Source of the DNA: Alphaproteobacteria bacterium
GTDB lineage: Bacteria > Pseudomonadota > Alphaproteobacteria > Micropepsales > Micropepsaceae
Direction: 5' to 3'
NCBI GenBank assembly: GCA_025924715.1
Contig: JAICHV010000032.1
Span: forward strand, 1-42,654
DNA: 42,654 bases
Below the pieces are notes generated by a model. The model was not told where the DNA came from, searched no databases, and was given only the letters and a program-made list of their open reading frames with translations. The position numbers were made by a program, and so were the translations under genes. This document shows positions 34,993 through 42,654 of the stretch, piece by piece (positions within the stretch are counted from its first letter, which is position 1; every line of letters starts with the position of its first letter).

Positions 34993-35393
34993 CGCCCCCT
35001 CCCGAAAAGATCGACAAATTGATCGCCGGCCTGAGCGATTGGCGCGGCAAGACGTTCGCCGCCGTCCGCCGGGCCATTCTGGCGGCGGACCGCCAGATCG
35101 TCGAGGAATGGAAATGGATGGGAAGCCCGGTATGGTCGCGGGACGGCATGATCGCCGTCGCCAATGCGCATAAGGGCAAGGTGAAACTGACCTTTGCCCA
35201 TGGCGCCCAATTGGCGGATCCGAAAAAGCTGTTCAATGACGGGCTGGACGGCAATGCCAGGCGCTCGATCGATTTTTTCGAGAACGACAAAGTCGATGCG
35301 CCGGGGCTGAAAGCGCTGGTGCGCGCGGCCATTGCCTATAATCAGCGCGACCGCAAGAAATCGTCCACCGCGAAAAACCGCAAGAAGCGCTGA
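34989..35393 (+). CDS. DUF1801 (YdhG/YdeI-like) protein
   Basis: This 134-residue protein resembles DUF1801 members: DWRGKTFAAVRRAILAADRQ, then EWKWMGSPVWSRDGMIA and KVKLTFAHGAQLADPKKLF. The tail is lysine/arginine-rich (RDRKKSSTAKNRKKR). Function is unknown; a phosphate- or nucleic acid-related role sometimes suggested for the fold is not shown here. It is the third gene of the ArsR operon, overlapping the second by ATGA. Confidence 0.8.
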   Translation: MTPPPEKIDKLIAGLSDWRGKTFAAVRRAILAADRQIVEEWKWMGSPVWSRDGMIAVANAHKGKVKLTFAHGAQLADPKKLFNDGLDGNARRSIDFFENDKVDAPGLKALVRAAIAYNQRDRKKSSTAKNRKKR

Positions 35394-35402
35394 GGTGCCC
35401 GG

Positions 35403-35714
35403 TTACGGGGTGCCCTTGGCGCCCCATTTGCGGATCGCCGCCGAGGCCGCCTTCACCGCCTGCAGCGGCGTGGCGATCTGATTGCTTTGCAGCACCGCGA
35501 AGAAGCGCGGCTGGTTGCCCCCGGCAATGGGGGAGGACCAGGCGAAGGCCCGCGCCGCGCTGGGATGGTTTTTCAGATCGAAGACATGGACCATGCCGTC
35601 CCACTCGGCGGGTTTGGCACCCCGATGGACACGAACGGTTCTGGCGAAACTGGCGGCCGCGCCGTGCTGGGCTTGTATCACCCGTTGAAGTTGGGCGTTT
35701 TGCGCGTCATCCAT
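35403..35714 (-). CDS. Hypothetical protein, 103 residues
   Basis: I do not recognise this gene. The chosen start at 35714 gives MDDAQNAQLQRVIQAQHGAA and on; AAAGG lies about eight bases upstream. The rest contains VHVFDLKNHPSAARAFAWS and LQAVKAASAAIRKWGAKG. No signal peptide or membrane segment is seen. The frame is open to 35771 but lacks a better start. It converges on the DUF1801 gene with a nine-base gap. Confidence 0.55.
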   Translation of the reverse strand: MDDAQNAQLQRVIQAQHGAAASFARTVRVHRGAKPAEWDGMVHVFDLKNHPSAARAFAWSSPIAGGNQPRFFAVLQSNQIATPLQAVKAASAAIRKWGAKGTP

Positions 35715-35854
35715 TCCGGCGACCTTTCTGGTCTTGCAGTTCCCGCCACCTAAGCGCCGAAAATCTAACAAAGGGACAAGGCCGGCGATTAGTCGTCATC
35801 TTGGTGAACAATTCGCAAATCCGGTTGCCACCATGAACATCGCGGCAAGGGTTT

Positions 35855-35875
35855 TGGTAAAGTGTTCATTTACCA
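35855..35875. promoter_or_regulatory. Perfect inverted repeat TGGTAAA-N7-TTTACCA
   Basis: Two exact 7-bp arms are separated by GTGTTCA, 40 bp before the sulfotransferase-like gene start. Size and place suggest an operator for a dimeric regulator; the regulator is not identified. Confidence 0.45.
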
Positions 35876-35914
35876 TGCCGTGCTACAGCCGGATGGGATC
35901 AACGGGTTTTCGCG

Positions 35915-36811
35915 ATGTCGGCCGTCCTCGACAACAATGCCATTCAGGCGGTCTTCGCGCAGCCGCAGCCCAATGGCACCTTCAGCGATGAGGTGCTGGC
36001 TTATCTGCGGGATCTGGGAGCGCGCCGCTCCGTGCTGATGCTCGCTTTTGCGCCCAAGGCCGCGGGCACCTTCTTCCGCCAGGCCGCGGCTTATGCCATC
36101 GGCGGCGATCTTTTTCGCGTCGCCCATGCGCAAGGCGGCCGCGATGCGACGCCCTATCTGCCCAACCTCATCGCCTGGTATCTGGATTCCAGCCTGCCCC
36201 AGATCATTGTGCATGGTCATATGCAGGCGCTGCCGGCCAATCGCCGCATTCTGGGCGCCTTCGGCATTCGCCCCGTGATCATGCTGCGCAACGTCGCCGA
36301 TATGCTGGCGTCGTTCTGGGACATGCTGGAAAGCGATCCTATCGCCCGCGACGAGGGATTGAACTGTGTCGTGCCGCCGGATTTGCTTTCCCGCGGTCAG
36401 GGCGAGAAGGCCGATTTCCTGGTCGATATCGTCGCCCCCTGGTATGCGAGCTATTTCGCCAGCTGGAAGAGCTTCGTCGATGAGGAGCCCAAACAGGTCT
36501 GCGTCTTGCGCTATCGGCATTTCCGCGCCGATCCGGTGGAATCCTTTCATGCCGCGCTGACCCATGCCGGCTTCACGGTATCGCGCTCCGCCGCCAAATC
36601 CGCCCTCGACCGGGCCTGGGCGGACCGCGCCTCTTTCCGCTTCAACAAGGGCACCGAAGGGCGCGCCGCGCAGTATTTCTCGCCCCGCCACCTGGAGGAG
36701 ATCGCGCGAAAGCTGTCGCACTATCCCCAATTGAAAGCCTGGATGAGCGAATTGACCGCGGGCGAATTGCAATCGGCCCCACGGGTGCGCCCGGCGATGG
36801 CCGCGATCTAA
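35915..36811 (+). CDS. Sulfotransferase-like protein
   Basis: This 298-residue protein shows the three marks of PAPS-dependent sulfotransferases. A 5'-phosphosulfate loop-like PKAAGTFFRQAA lies near residue 47, a 3'-phosphate-binding-like RNVADMLASFWDM near 125, and a C-terminal RFNKGTEGR resembling the RKGxxG motif near 243. The loop is divergent (PKAAGTFF instead of PKxGTTW), so catalytic activity is not certain. No signal peptide is present. The ribosome-binding site is weak. It precedes the giant octapeptide-repeat gene by about 200 bp on the same strand, so a role in modifying that protein or its glycans is possible but unproven. Confidence 0.72.
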   Translation: MSAVLDNNAIQAVFAQPQPNGTFSDEVLAYLRDLGARRSVLMLAFAPKAAGTFFRQAAAYAIGGDLFRVAHAQGGRDATPYLPNLIAWYLDSSLPQIIVHGHMQALPANRRILGAFGIRPVIMLRNVADMLASFWDMLESDPIARDEGLNCVVPPDLLSRGQGEKADFLVDIVAPWYASYFASWKSFVDEEPKQVCVLRYRHFRADPVESFHAALTHAGFTVSRSAAKSALDRAWADRASFRFNKGTEGRAAQYFSPRHLEEIARKLSHYPQLKAWMSELTAGELQSAPRVRPAMAAI

Positions 36812-37009
36812 GCGCTTGCAGACATCGTTATTCCTGCGGCGCGTTGACGTCTTGTTAAGGGGCTGAACGCGGCGCCGCGCCGCCTCTTGAAGGTGAAGGC
36901 AGCGGCCCGCTTAACCTTAAATCAATCGGTCAGATCATAAGTTCCTTGGGAGAGGGCATTCCAGGCTGGGGCGTCTTCGCTTTGAAGAAATCAAAAAACG
37001 GCGGCGCTC

Positions 37010-40000
37010 ATGTCCATATCCAATCTGTCGACTGCTCAGATCAGTCTGCTGTCGACCACGGCAATCGAGAACCTTAGCGCCACCGATATTCAATCGCTGA
37101 GTTCGTCGCAGGTCGCTGCGATCAACACCAGCGGCATCGCGGTGATCGATCAAACCCAGCTTTCCGCGCTGTCGGCGACGCAGATCAAGGGACTCACGTC
37201 CACCCAGCTTCCCAGACTGACAAGCTCCCTGGTATTCGACACCACCCAGCTTCTGGCGCTGAGCAATTCGCAGTTCAGCTCGCTGACCCCGACCCAGATC
37301 GAGAATTTCGACGCCACCCATATCGCGGTGATCACCGCCTCGCAGATCGGCGCGCTCACCGCCACCAATTTCTCCGCCCTGGACGGCACGACCGTGGGCG
37401 TGCTCAACGCCACCCAGCTTGCCGGCATCACCACCACCGAAATCAAGGGTCTCACCGCCACGGGCCTGAGCAATTTCCAGGACACCCAGATCGCGCTGTT
37501 GACCTCCACGCAAATCAGCCAGCTCTCGGCGACCAATTTCTCCAACCTGGACGCCACCGCCATCGGCGCGCTCGATGCGACTCAATTGAAGGGCGTCACC
37601 ACCACCCAGTTGGCCGCGTTGACTGCGACCGCCCTGGGCAATTTGCAGGACACACAGGTCGCGCTGTTGGCCTCGACCCAGGTCGCGGCCCTGACCGCCA
37701 CCAATTTCTCGGCTCTTGACGTCACCGCCATCGGCGGCTTGACCGCCACGCAGCTCAAAGGCGTCACCACCGCACAAATCTCCGGTCTTAACGGCACCGG
37801 CCTGTCGGCATTGAGCTCGACCCAGCTCGGCAATCTTGCCACCACCCAGCTGAGCGCGCTGAACACCACGAATCTGTCCAATCTCGCGGACACTCAGGTC
37901 AGCGGTTTGACCACGACCCAGATATCTTCGCTCAGCGCCACAAATTTCTCGGCATTGAATGGCACTGCGGTCGGTTCGCTGACCACCACCCAGATCGGTG
38001 GTCTCACGGCCGCCCAGCTCAGCGCGCTGAACGCCACCGGCTTCGGCAATCTGCAGGACACCCAGATCGCCGCGTTCAATGCCACCCAGATCAAGGCGCT
38101 GTCCGCCACCAATTTCTCGGGCATGGACGCGACCGCCATCGGCGCGCTGAACGCCACCCAGCTTGCCGGCGTCACCACCACCGAATTGGCCGGCCTCTCC
38201 GCCACCGCGCTGGGCAATCTTCAGGATACCCAGATCGCGCTTCTGGCCTCGACGCAAGTCGCGGCCTTGTCATCCACCAATCTGTCGGCGATCGACGCCA
38301 CCGCGCTGGGGGCCTTGACCGCGACGCAGCTCAAGGGTCTCAACACCACGCAGCTGGGGGGCCTCACGGCCACCGCGCTGTCGGATTTGACCTCCACGCA
38401 GATCGGTACTCTGGCCACCACCCAATTGGCGGCGCTGGGCGTCACCAATCTGGCCAATCTGGCCGACACCCAGGTCAGCGGCCTGACCACGACCCAGATC
38501 GCCTCGCTCACCGCCACCAATTTCGCGGCCCTGAACGCCACCGCGGTCGGCGTCCTCACCACCACCCAGATCGGTGGGCTGACCGCCGCGCAGCTGTCCA
38601 GCCTGAACGCCACCAATCTGGCCGAGCTGCAGGATACCCAGATCGCGGCCTTCACCTCGACCCAGATCAAGGCGCTGTCGGCGACCAATTTCTCCGCTCT
38701 CGACGCCACCGCCCTGGGGGCGCTGAACGCCACCCAGCTGGCCGGCGTCACCACCTCGCAGATCGCGGGTCTGGATGCCACCGCGCTGAGCAACCTTCAG
38801 GATACCCAGGTCGCGCTGCTGGCTTCGACCCAGATCGGCGCTCTCTCGGCCACCAATTTCTCGGCCCTGGACGCCACCGCCATTGGTGCGCTGAATGCGA
38901 CGCAGCTGAAGGGCGTCACCACCACTCAGATCAAGGCTCTTACCGCGACCGCCCTGAGTGAACTGCAGGATACCCAGATCGCGCTGCTGGCCTCGACCCA
39001 GATCGGCGCCCTGTCGGCCACCAATTTCTCGGCGCTGGACGCGACCGCGATCAATGCCCTCAATGCGACTCAGCTGAAGGGCGTCACCACCACCCAGATG
39101 GCGGGCCTGAACGACACCGGCTTGGCCGCCTTGACCTCGACCCAGCTCGGCAATCTTGCCACCACCCAACTGGGCGCGCTGAACACCACGAACCTGTCGA
39201 ATCTGGCGGACACCCAGGTCAGCGGCCTGACCACGACCCAGATCGCCTCTCTCAGCACCACAAATTTCGCGGCGCTGAGCGCCACCGCGGTCGGATCGCT
39301 CACCACCACCCAGATCGGCGGCGTGACGGGCGCGCAATTGGCTTCGCTCAATGCCACCAACATGGCGGAGCTGCAGGACACCCAAATCGCCGCTTTCAAT
39401 GCGACCCAGATCAAGGCGCTGTCGGCGACCAACTTCTCCGGCCTTGACGCCACCGCCATGGGCGCGCTGAACGCCACCCAGCTGGCCGGCGTCACCAGCA
39501 CCGAATTGGCGGGCTTGACCGCCACGGCGCTGGGCGAATTCCAGGATACCCAGATCGCGCTTCTGGCCTCGACGCAGGTCGCGGCCTTGTCATCCACCAA
39601 TCTGTCGGCGATCGACGCCACGGCGCTGGGGGCCTTGACCGCAACGCAGCTCAAGGGGCTCAACAGCACGCAGCTCGCCGGCCTCACCGCCACCGCGCTG
39701 TCGGATTTGACCTCCACGCAGATCGGCAGCCTCGCCACCACCCAATTGGCGGCGCTGGGCGTCACCAATCTGGCCAATCTGGCCGACACCCAGGTCAGCG
39801 GCCTGACCACGACCCAGATCGCTTCGCTCACCGCCACCAATTTCGCGGCCTTGAGTGCGACCGCGGTTGGCGTGCTGACTACTACCCAGATCGGTGGGCT
39901 TACCACGGCACAGCTCTCCGCGATCAACGCCACGAATCTGTCCGAGCTGCAGGACACCCAGATCGCCGCCTTCACCTCGACCCAGATCAAGGCGCTGTCG

Positions 40001-42654
40001 GCGACCAACTTCTCTGCGCTCGACGCCACCGCCCTGGGCGCGCTGAACGCCACCCAACTGGCTGGCGTCACCACCTCGCAAATCGCGGGCTTGAATGCCA
40101 CCGCTTTGGGCAATCTGCAGGATACCCAGGTCGCGCTGTTGGCCTCGACTCAGATCGGCGCGCTGAATGCCACCAATTTCTCGGCCCTGGATGCCACCGC
40201 CATCGGTGCGCTTGACGCAACCCAGCTCAAGGGCGTCACCACCACCCAGATCAAGGGCCTGACAGCCACCGCTTTGGGCGAATTGCAGGATACCCAAATC
40301 GCGCTGCTGGCCTCGACCCAGATCGGCGCCCTGTCGGCCACCAATTTCTCGGCGCTGGACGCGACCGCGATCAATGCCCTGAACGCCACGCAGCTCAAGG
40401 GCGTCACCACCACCCAGATGGCGGGCCTGAACGACACCGGCTTGGCCGCCTTGACCTCGACCCAGCTCGGCAATCTTGCCACCACCCAACTGGGCGCTCT
40501 CAACACCACGAATCTGTCCAATCTGGCGGATACGCAAGTCAGCGGCCTGACCACGACCCAGATCGCCTCTCTCAGCACCACAAATTTCGCGGCGCTGAAT
40601 GCCACCGCGGTCGGTTCGCTCACCACCACCCAGATCGCCGGCATAACCGCCGGTCAGTTGGGTGCGCTGAACGCGACCGATTTCACGGAGATCCAGGACA
40701 CCCAGATCGCCGTCTTCACGGCCACCCAGATCAAGTCGCTCTCGGCGACCAATTTCTCGGGCATGGACGCCACCGCCATGGGCGCGCTCAACGCGACGCA
40801 ACTGGCCGGCGTCACCGCCACCGAAATGGCCGGCCTAACCGCCACGGCGCTGGGCGAACTCCAGGATACCCAGATCGCGCTTCTGGCTTCGACGCAGGTC
40901 GCGGCTTTGTCGTCCACCAATCTGTCGGCGATCGACGCTACCGCGCTGGGGGCCTTGACCGCGACGCAGCTCAAGGGTGTCACCACCACGCAGCTGGCCG
41001 GCCTCACCGCCACCGCGCTGTCGGATTTGACCTCGACGCAGATCGGTGCTCTGGCGACCACGCAATTGGCGGCGCTGGGCGTCACCAATCTGGCCAATCT
41101 GGCGGATACCCAGGTCAGCGGCTTGACCACGACGCAGATCGCTTCGCTCACGGCCACAAATTTCGCGGCCCTGAACGCCACCGCGGTCGGCGTGCTCACC
41201 ACCACGCAGATCGGCGGACTGACCGCCGCGCAGCTGTCCAGCGTGAATGCCACCAATCTGGCGGAATTGCAGGACACCCAGATCGCCGCCTTCACCTCGA
41301 CCCAGATCAAGGCGCTGTCGGCGACCAACTTCTCCGCGCTTGACGCCACCGCCTTGGGTGCGCTCAACGCCACGCAGCTCAGCGGGGTTACCACCACGCA
41401 GCTGAGCGGCTTGACCGCCACGGCGCTGAGCAGCCTGCAGGATACCCAGGTCGGGCTTCTGGCCTCGACCCAGATCGGCGCCCTGACCGCCACCAACTTC
41501 TCGGCGCTGGATGCCACGGCCATCGGGGCCCTGAATGCCACGCAGCTGAAGGGCGTCACCACGGCGCAGATCGCCGGCCTGACCGCCACCGCCCTGGGTG
41601 AATTGCAGGACACCCAGGTCGCCTTGCTGGCCTCGACCCAGATTGGCGCGCTGACCGCGACCAACTTCTCGGCCCTGGACGCGACCGCCATCAACGCCCT
41701 CAATGCGACTCAGCTGAAGGGCGTCACCACCACGCAGATGGCCGGTCTGAACGACACCGGCCTGGCGGCGCTGACCTCGACCCAGCTCGGCAACCTTGCC
41801 ACCACGCAGCTGGGCGCGCTGAACACCACCAATCTGAGCAATCTGGCGGACACCCAGGTCAGCGGTTTGACCACGACGCAGATTGCCTCGCTGTCGGCCA
41901 CCAATTTCGGTGCCCTCAACGCCACCGCGGTCGGTTCGCTCACCACCACCCAGATCGGCGGCGTGACCGCCGGTCAGCTTGGCGCGCTGAACGCGACCGA
42001 CTTCGCGGAGATCCAGGATACCCAGCTCGCCGCCTTCACCGCGACCCAGATCAAGGCGCTGTCGGCGACGAATTTCTCGGGCATGGATGCAACGGCGATC
42101 GGCGCCCTGAACACCACACAGCTTGGCGGCGTCACCACCACCCAGCTGAGCGGGCTTTCCGCCACGGCGCTGGGCAATCTGCAAGACACCCAGGTCGCGT
42201 TGCTGAATTCCAGCCAGATCGGCGCGCTGTCGGCGACCAATCTGTCTGCGATCGACGCCACCGCGCTGGGCGCGTTGACCGCCACGCAGCTCAAGGGCGT
42301 CACCACCACGCAGCTGGCGGGCCTCACCGCCACCGCGCTGTCGGATTTGACCTCCACCCAGATCGGCAATCTCGCCACCACGCAATTGGCGGCGCTGGGC
42401 GTCACCAACCTGGCCAATCTTGCGGACACCCAGGTTAGCGGGCTGAGCTCGACCCAGATCGCCTCGCTCTCGGCCACCAATTTTGCGGCCCTGAACGCCA
42501 CCGCGGTCGGCGTCCTCACCACCACCCAGATCGGCGGACTGACGTCGGCCCAGCTGGGCGCAGTCAATGCCACCGACTTCGCGGAGCTGCAGGACACCCA
42601 GCTGGCGGCCTTCAACGCCACCCAGATCAAGGCCCTGTCGGCGACCAATTTCTC
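37010..42654 (+). CDS. Giant octapeptide-repeat protein, 3' end beyond window
   Basis: One frame is open from the ATG at 37010 to the window edge, at least 1,881 residues, with no stop seen. An in-frame TGA at 36983-36985 and the lack of another start codon after it fix the start. The protein is almost wholly an octapeptide, L-[TSND]-x-T-[QNA]-[ILFV]-x-x, for example LSATNFSA, LDATAIGA, LNATQLAG; about 234 copies are visible. One early unit is only six residues (LTSSLV, near 37216). No signal peptide, membrane helix, Cys or globular domain appears. A C-terminal secretion signal could lie outside the window. Position 2 (T/S/N/D) with Q four residues after Leu resembles helix-capping boxes, but a beta-solenoid is also possible. 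The family is not recognised. Confidence 0.85.
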   Translation, partial: MSISNLSTAQISLLSTTAIENLSATDIQSLSSSQVAAINTSGIAVIDQTQLSALSATQIKGLTSTQLPRLTSSLVFDTTQLLALSNSQFSSLTPTQIENFDATHIAVITASQIGALTATNFSALDGTTVGVLNATQLAGITTTEIKGLTATGLSNFQDTQIALLTSTQISQLSATNFSNLDATAIGALDATQLKGVTTTQLAALTATALGNLQDTQVALLASTQVAALTATNFSALDVTAIGGLTATQLKGVTTAQISGLNGTGLSALSSTQLGNLATTQLSALNTTNLSNLADTQVSGLTTTQISSLSATNFSALNGTAVGSLTTTQIGGLTAAQLSALNATGFGNLQDTQIAAFNATQIKALSATNFSGMDATAIGALNATQLAGVTTTELAGLSATALGNLQDTQIALLASTQVAALSSTNLSAIDATALGALTATQLKGLNTTQLGGLTATALSDLTSTQIGTLATTQLAALGVTNLANLADTQVSGLTTTQIASLTATNFAALNATAVGVLTTTQIGGLTAAQLSSLNATNLAELQDTQIAAFTSTQIKALSATNFSALDATALGALNATQLAGVTTSQIAGLDATALSNLQDTQVALLASTQIGALSATNFSALDATAIGALNATQLKGVTTTQIKALTATALSELQDTQIALLASTQIGALSATNFSALDATAINALNATQLKGVTTTQMAGLNDTGLAALTSTQLGNLATTQLGALNTTNLSNLADTQVSGLTTTQIASLSTTNFAALSATAVGSLTTTQIGGVTGAQLASLNATNMAELQDTQIAAFNATQIKALSATNFSGLDATAMGALNATQLAGVTSTELAGLTATALGEFQDTQIALLASTQVAALSSTNLSAIDATALGALTATQLKGLNSTQLAGLTATALSDLTSTQIGSLATTQLAALGVTNLANLADTQVSGLTTTQIASLTATNFAALSATAVGVLTTTQIGGLTTAQLSAINATNLSELQDTQIAAFTSTQIKALSATNFSALDATALGALNATQLAGVTTSQIAGLNATALGNLQDTQVALLASTQIGALNATNFSALDATAIGALDATQLKGVTTTQIKGLTATALGELQDTQIALLASTQIGALSATNFSALDATAINALNATQLKGVTTTQMAGLNDTGLAALTSTQLGNLATTQLGALNTTNLSNLADTQVSGLTTTQIASLSTTNFAALNATAVGSLTTTQIAGITAGQLGALNATDFTEIQDTQIAVFTATQIKSLSATNFSGMDATAMGALNATQLAGVTATEMAGLTATALGELQDTQIALLASTQVAALSSTNLSAIDATALGALTATQLKGVTTTQLAGLTATALSDLTSTQIGALATTQLAALGVTNLANLADTQVSGLTTTQIASLTATNFAALNATAVGVLTTTQIGGLTAAQLSSVNATNLAELQDTQIAAFTSTQIKALSATNFSALDATALGALNATQLSGVTTTQLSGLTATALSSLQDTQVGLLASTQIGALTATNFSALDATAIGALNATQLKGVTTAQIAGLTATALGELQDTQVALLASTQIGALTATNFSALDATAINALNATQLKGVTTTQMAGLNDTGLAALTSTQLGNLATTQLGALNTTNLSNLADTQVSGLTTTQIASLSATNFGALNATAVGSLTTTQIGGVTAGQLGALNATDFAEIQDTQLAAFTATQIKALSATNFSGMDATAIGALNTTQLGGVTTTQLSGLSATALGNLQDTQVALLNSSQIGALSATNLSAIDATALGALTATQLKGVTTTQLAGLTATALSDLTSTQIGNLATTQLAALGVTNLANLADTQVSGLSSTQIASLSATNFAALNATAVGVLTTTQIGGLTSAQLGAVNATDFAELQDTQLAAFNATQIKALSATNF
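37801..42654 (+). repeat. Tandem 1,320-bp super-repeats (440 residues, 55 octads)
   Basis: Homologous landmarks recur exactly 1,320 bp apart, for example at 37801, 39121, 40441 and 41761 (segment SSTQLGNLATTQL or TSTQLGNLATTQL). Inside each unit the marker DTQ appears after 7, 7, 10, 7, 7, 10 and 7 octads (168- or 240-bp steps); Asp codons start at 37649, 37889, 38057, 38225, 38465, 38633, 38801, 38969, 39209 and so on to 42593. Three full copies and part of a fourth are visible; a more divergent in-phase part precedes 37801. Confidence 0.9.

Noticed and set aside
36935..42648. Several long minus-strand open frames (up to 516 codons) over the repeat region
   Set aside because: They are the antisense readings of the 24-bp repeat, fall in different frames, lack ribosome-binding sites and start inside repeats. 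The plus frame from 37010 is continuous and has the regular octapeptide.
37010..42654. Pentapeptide-repeat or RTX protein
   Set aside because: The period is eight residues, not five; no A[DN]LxX pattern and no GGxGxDxUx calcium motifs are seen.
37010..42654. CRISPR array or minisatellite without coding role
   Set aside because: Repeats are multiples of 24 bp without spacers and keep one reading frame with codon-level variation.

Overview
The window is a GC-rich chromosomal segment with close-packed genes. It has many TonB-dependent receptors and PQQ enzymes, a divergent Ku/LigD pair, DUF4142, PRC-barrel and hemerythrin stress genes, and candidate EcfG-type promoters. Together these suggest an alphaproteobacterium, perhaps a Rhizomicrobium/Micropepsis-like or Caulobacter/sphingomonad-like lineage; the genus is a guess. 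I saw no rRNA, tRNA, CRISPR, insertion sequence or prophage.

Layout. Positions 1-7637 (minus strand) form a probable uptake and oxidation operon: TonB-dependent receptor, metallo-beta-lactamase-fold hydrolase, Tat-exported TIM-barrel epimerase-like protein, periplasmic PQQ dehydrogenase, then the first 22 codons of a CitE/HpcH-type CoA-ester lyase cut by the window edge. Positions 8060-10537 hold a CxxCC cysteine-cluster protein, a CoA-acylating aldehyde dehydrogenase and a small unknown gene. Positions 10666-14371 hold an OmpR/CpxR-type two-component pair, a convergent Asp-box (sialidase-like) secreted protein and a 44-residue membrane peptide. Positions 14436-19654 hold a secreted type-B carboxylesterase and the Ku/LigD end-joining genes. 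Positions 19667-22440 are a stress-type patch: DUF4142, PRC-barrel, a small membrane protein, cupin and hemerythrin. Positions 22535-29062 are a second copy of the receptor / TIM-barrel / PQQ-dehydrogenase module, facing a TPR-2OG oxygenase gene (29277-31094). Positions 31206-35714 hold a glycine-zipper repeat protein, a membrane spermidine-synthase-like fusion, an ArsR/SRPBCC/DUF1801 operon and a small unknown gene. Positions 35915-36811 encode a sulfotransferase-like protein.

The most unusual object is at the right end. From 37010 to the window edge one plus-strand frame stays open without a stop and encodes at least 1,881 residues, built almost entirely of an octapeptide, L-[TSND]-x-T-[QNA]-[ILFV]-x-x. 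The octapeptides are grouped in blocks of 7 or 10, and the blocks repeat with an exact 1,320-bp (440-residue, 55-octad) period. The gene has no signal peptide and no recognisable globular domain in the visible part. Several long minus-strand open frames over it are by-products of the repeat.

How the genes may work together: the two receptor/TIM-barrel/PQQ modules look like paralogous systems that import and oxidise a carbohydrate-like or other organic substrate in the periplasm. A shared GGTATACAA-like motif lies upstream of both receptors and also near the aldehyde dehydrogenase and Asp-box genes, which suggests a common regulator encoded elsewhere. The substrate is not identifiable from sequence.
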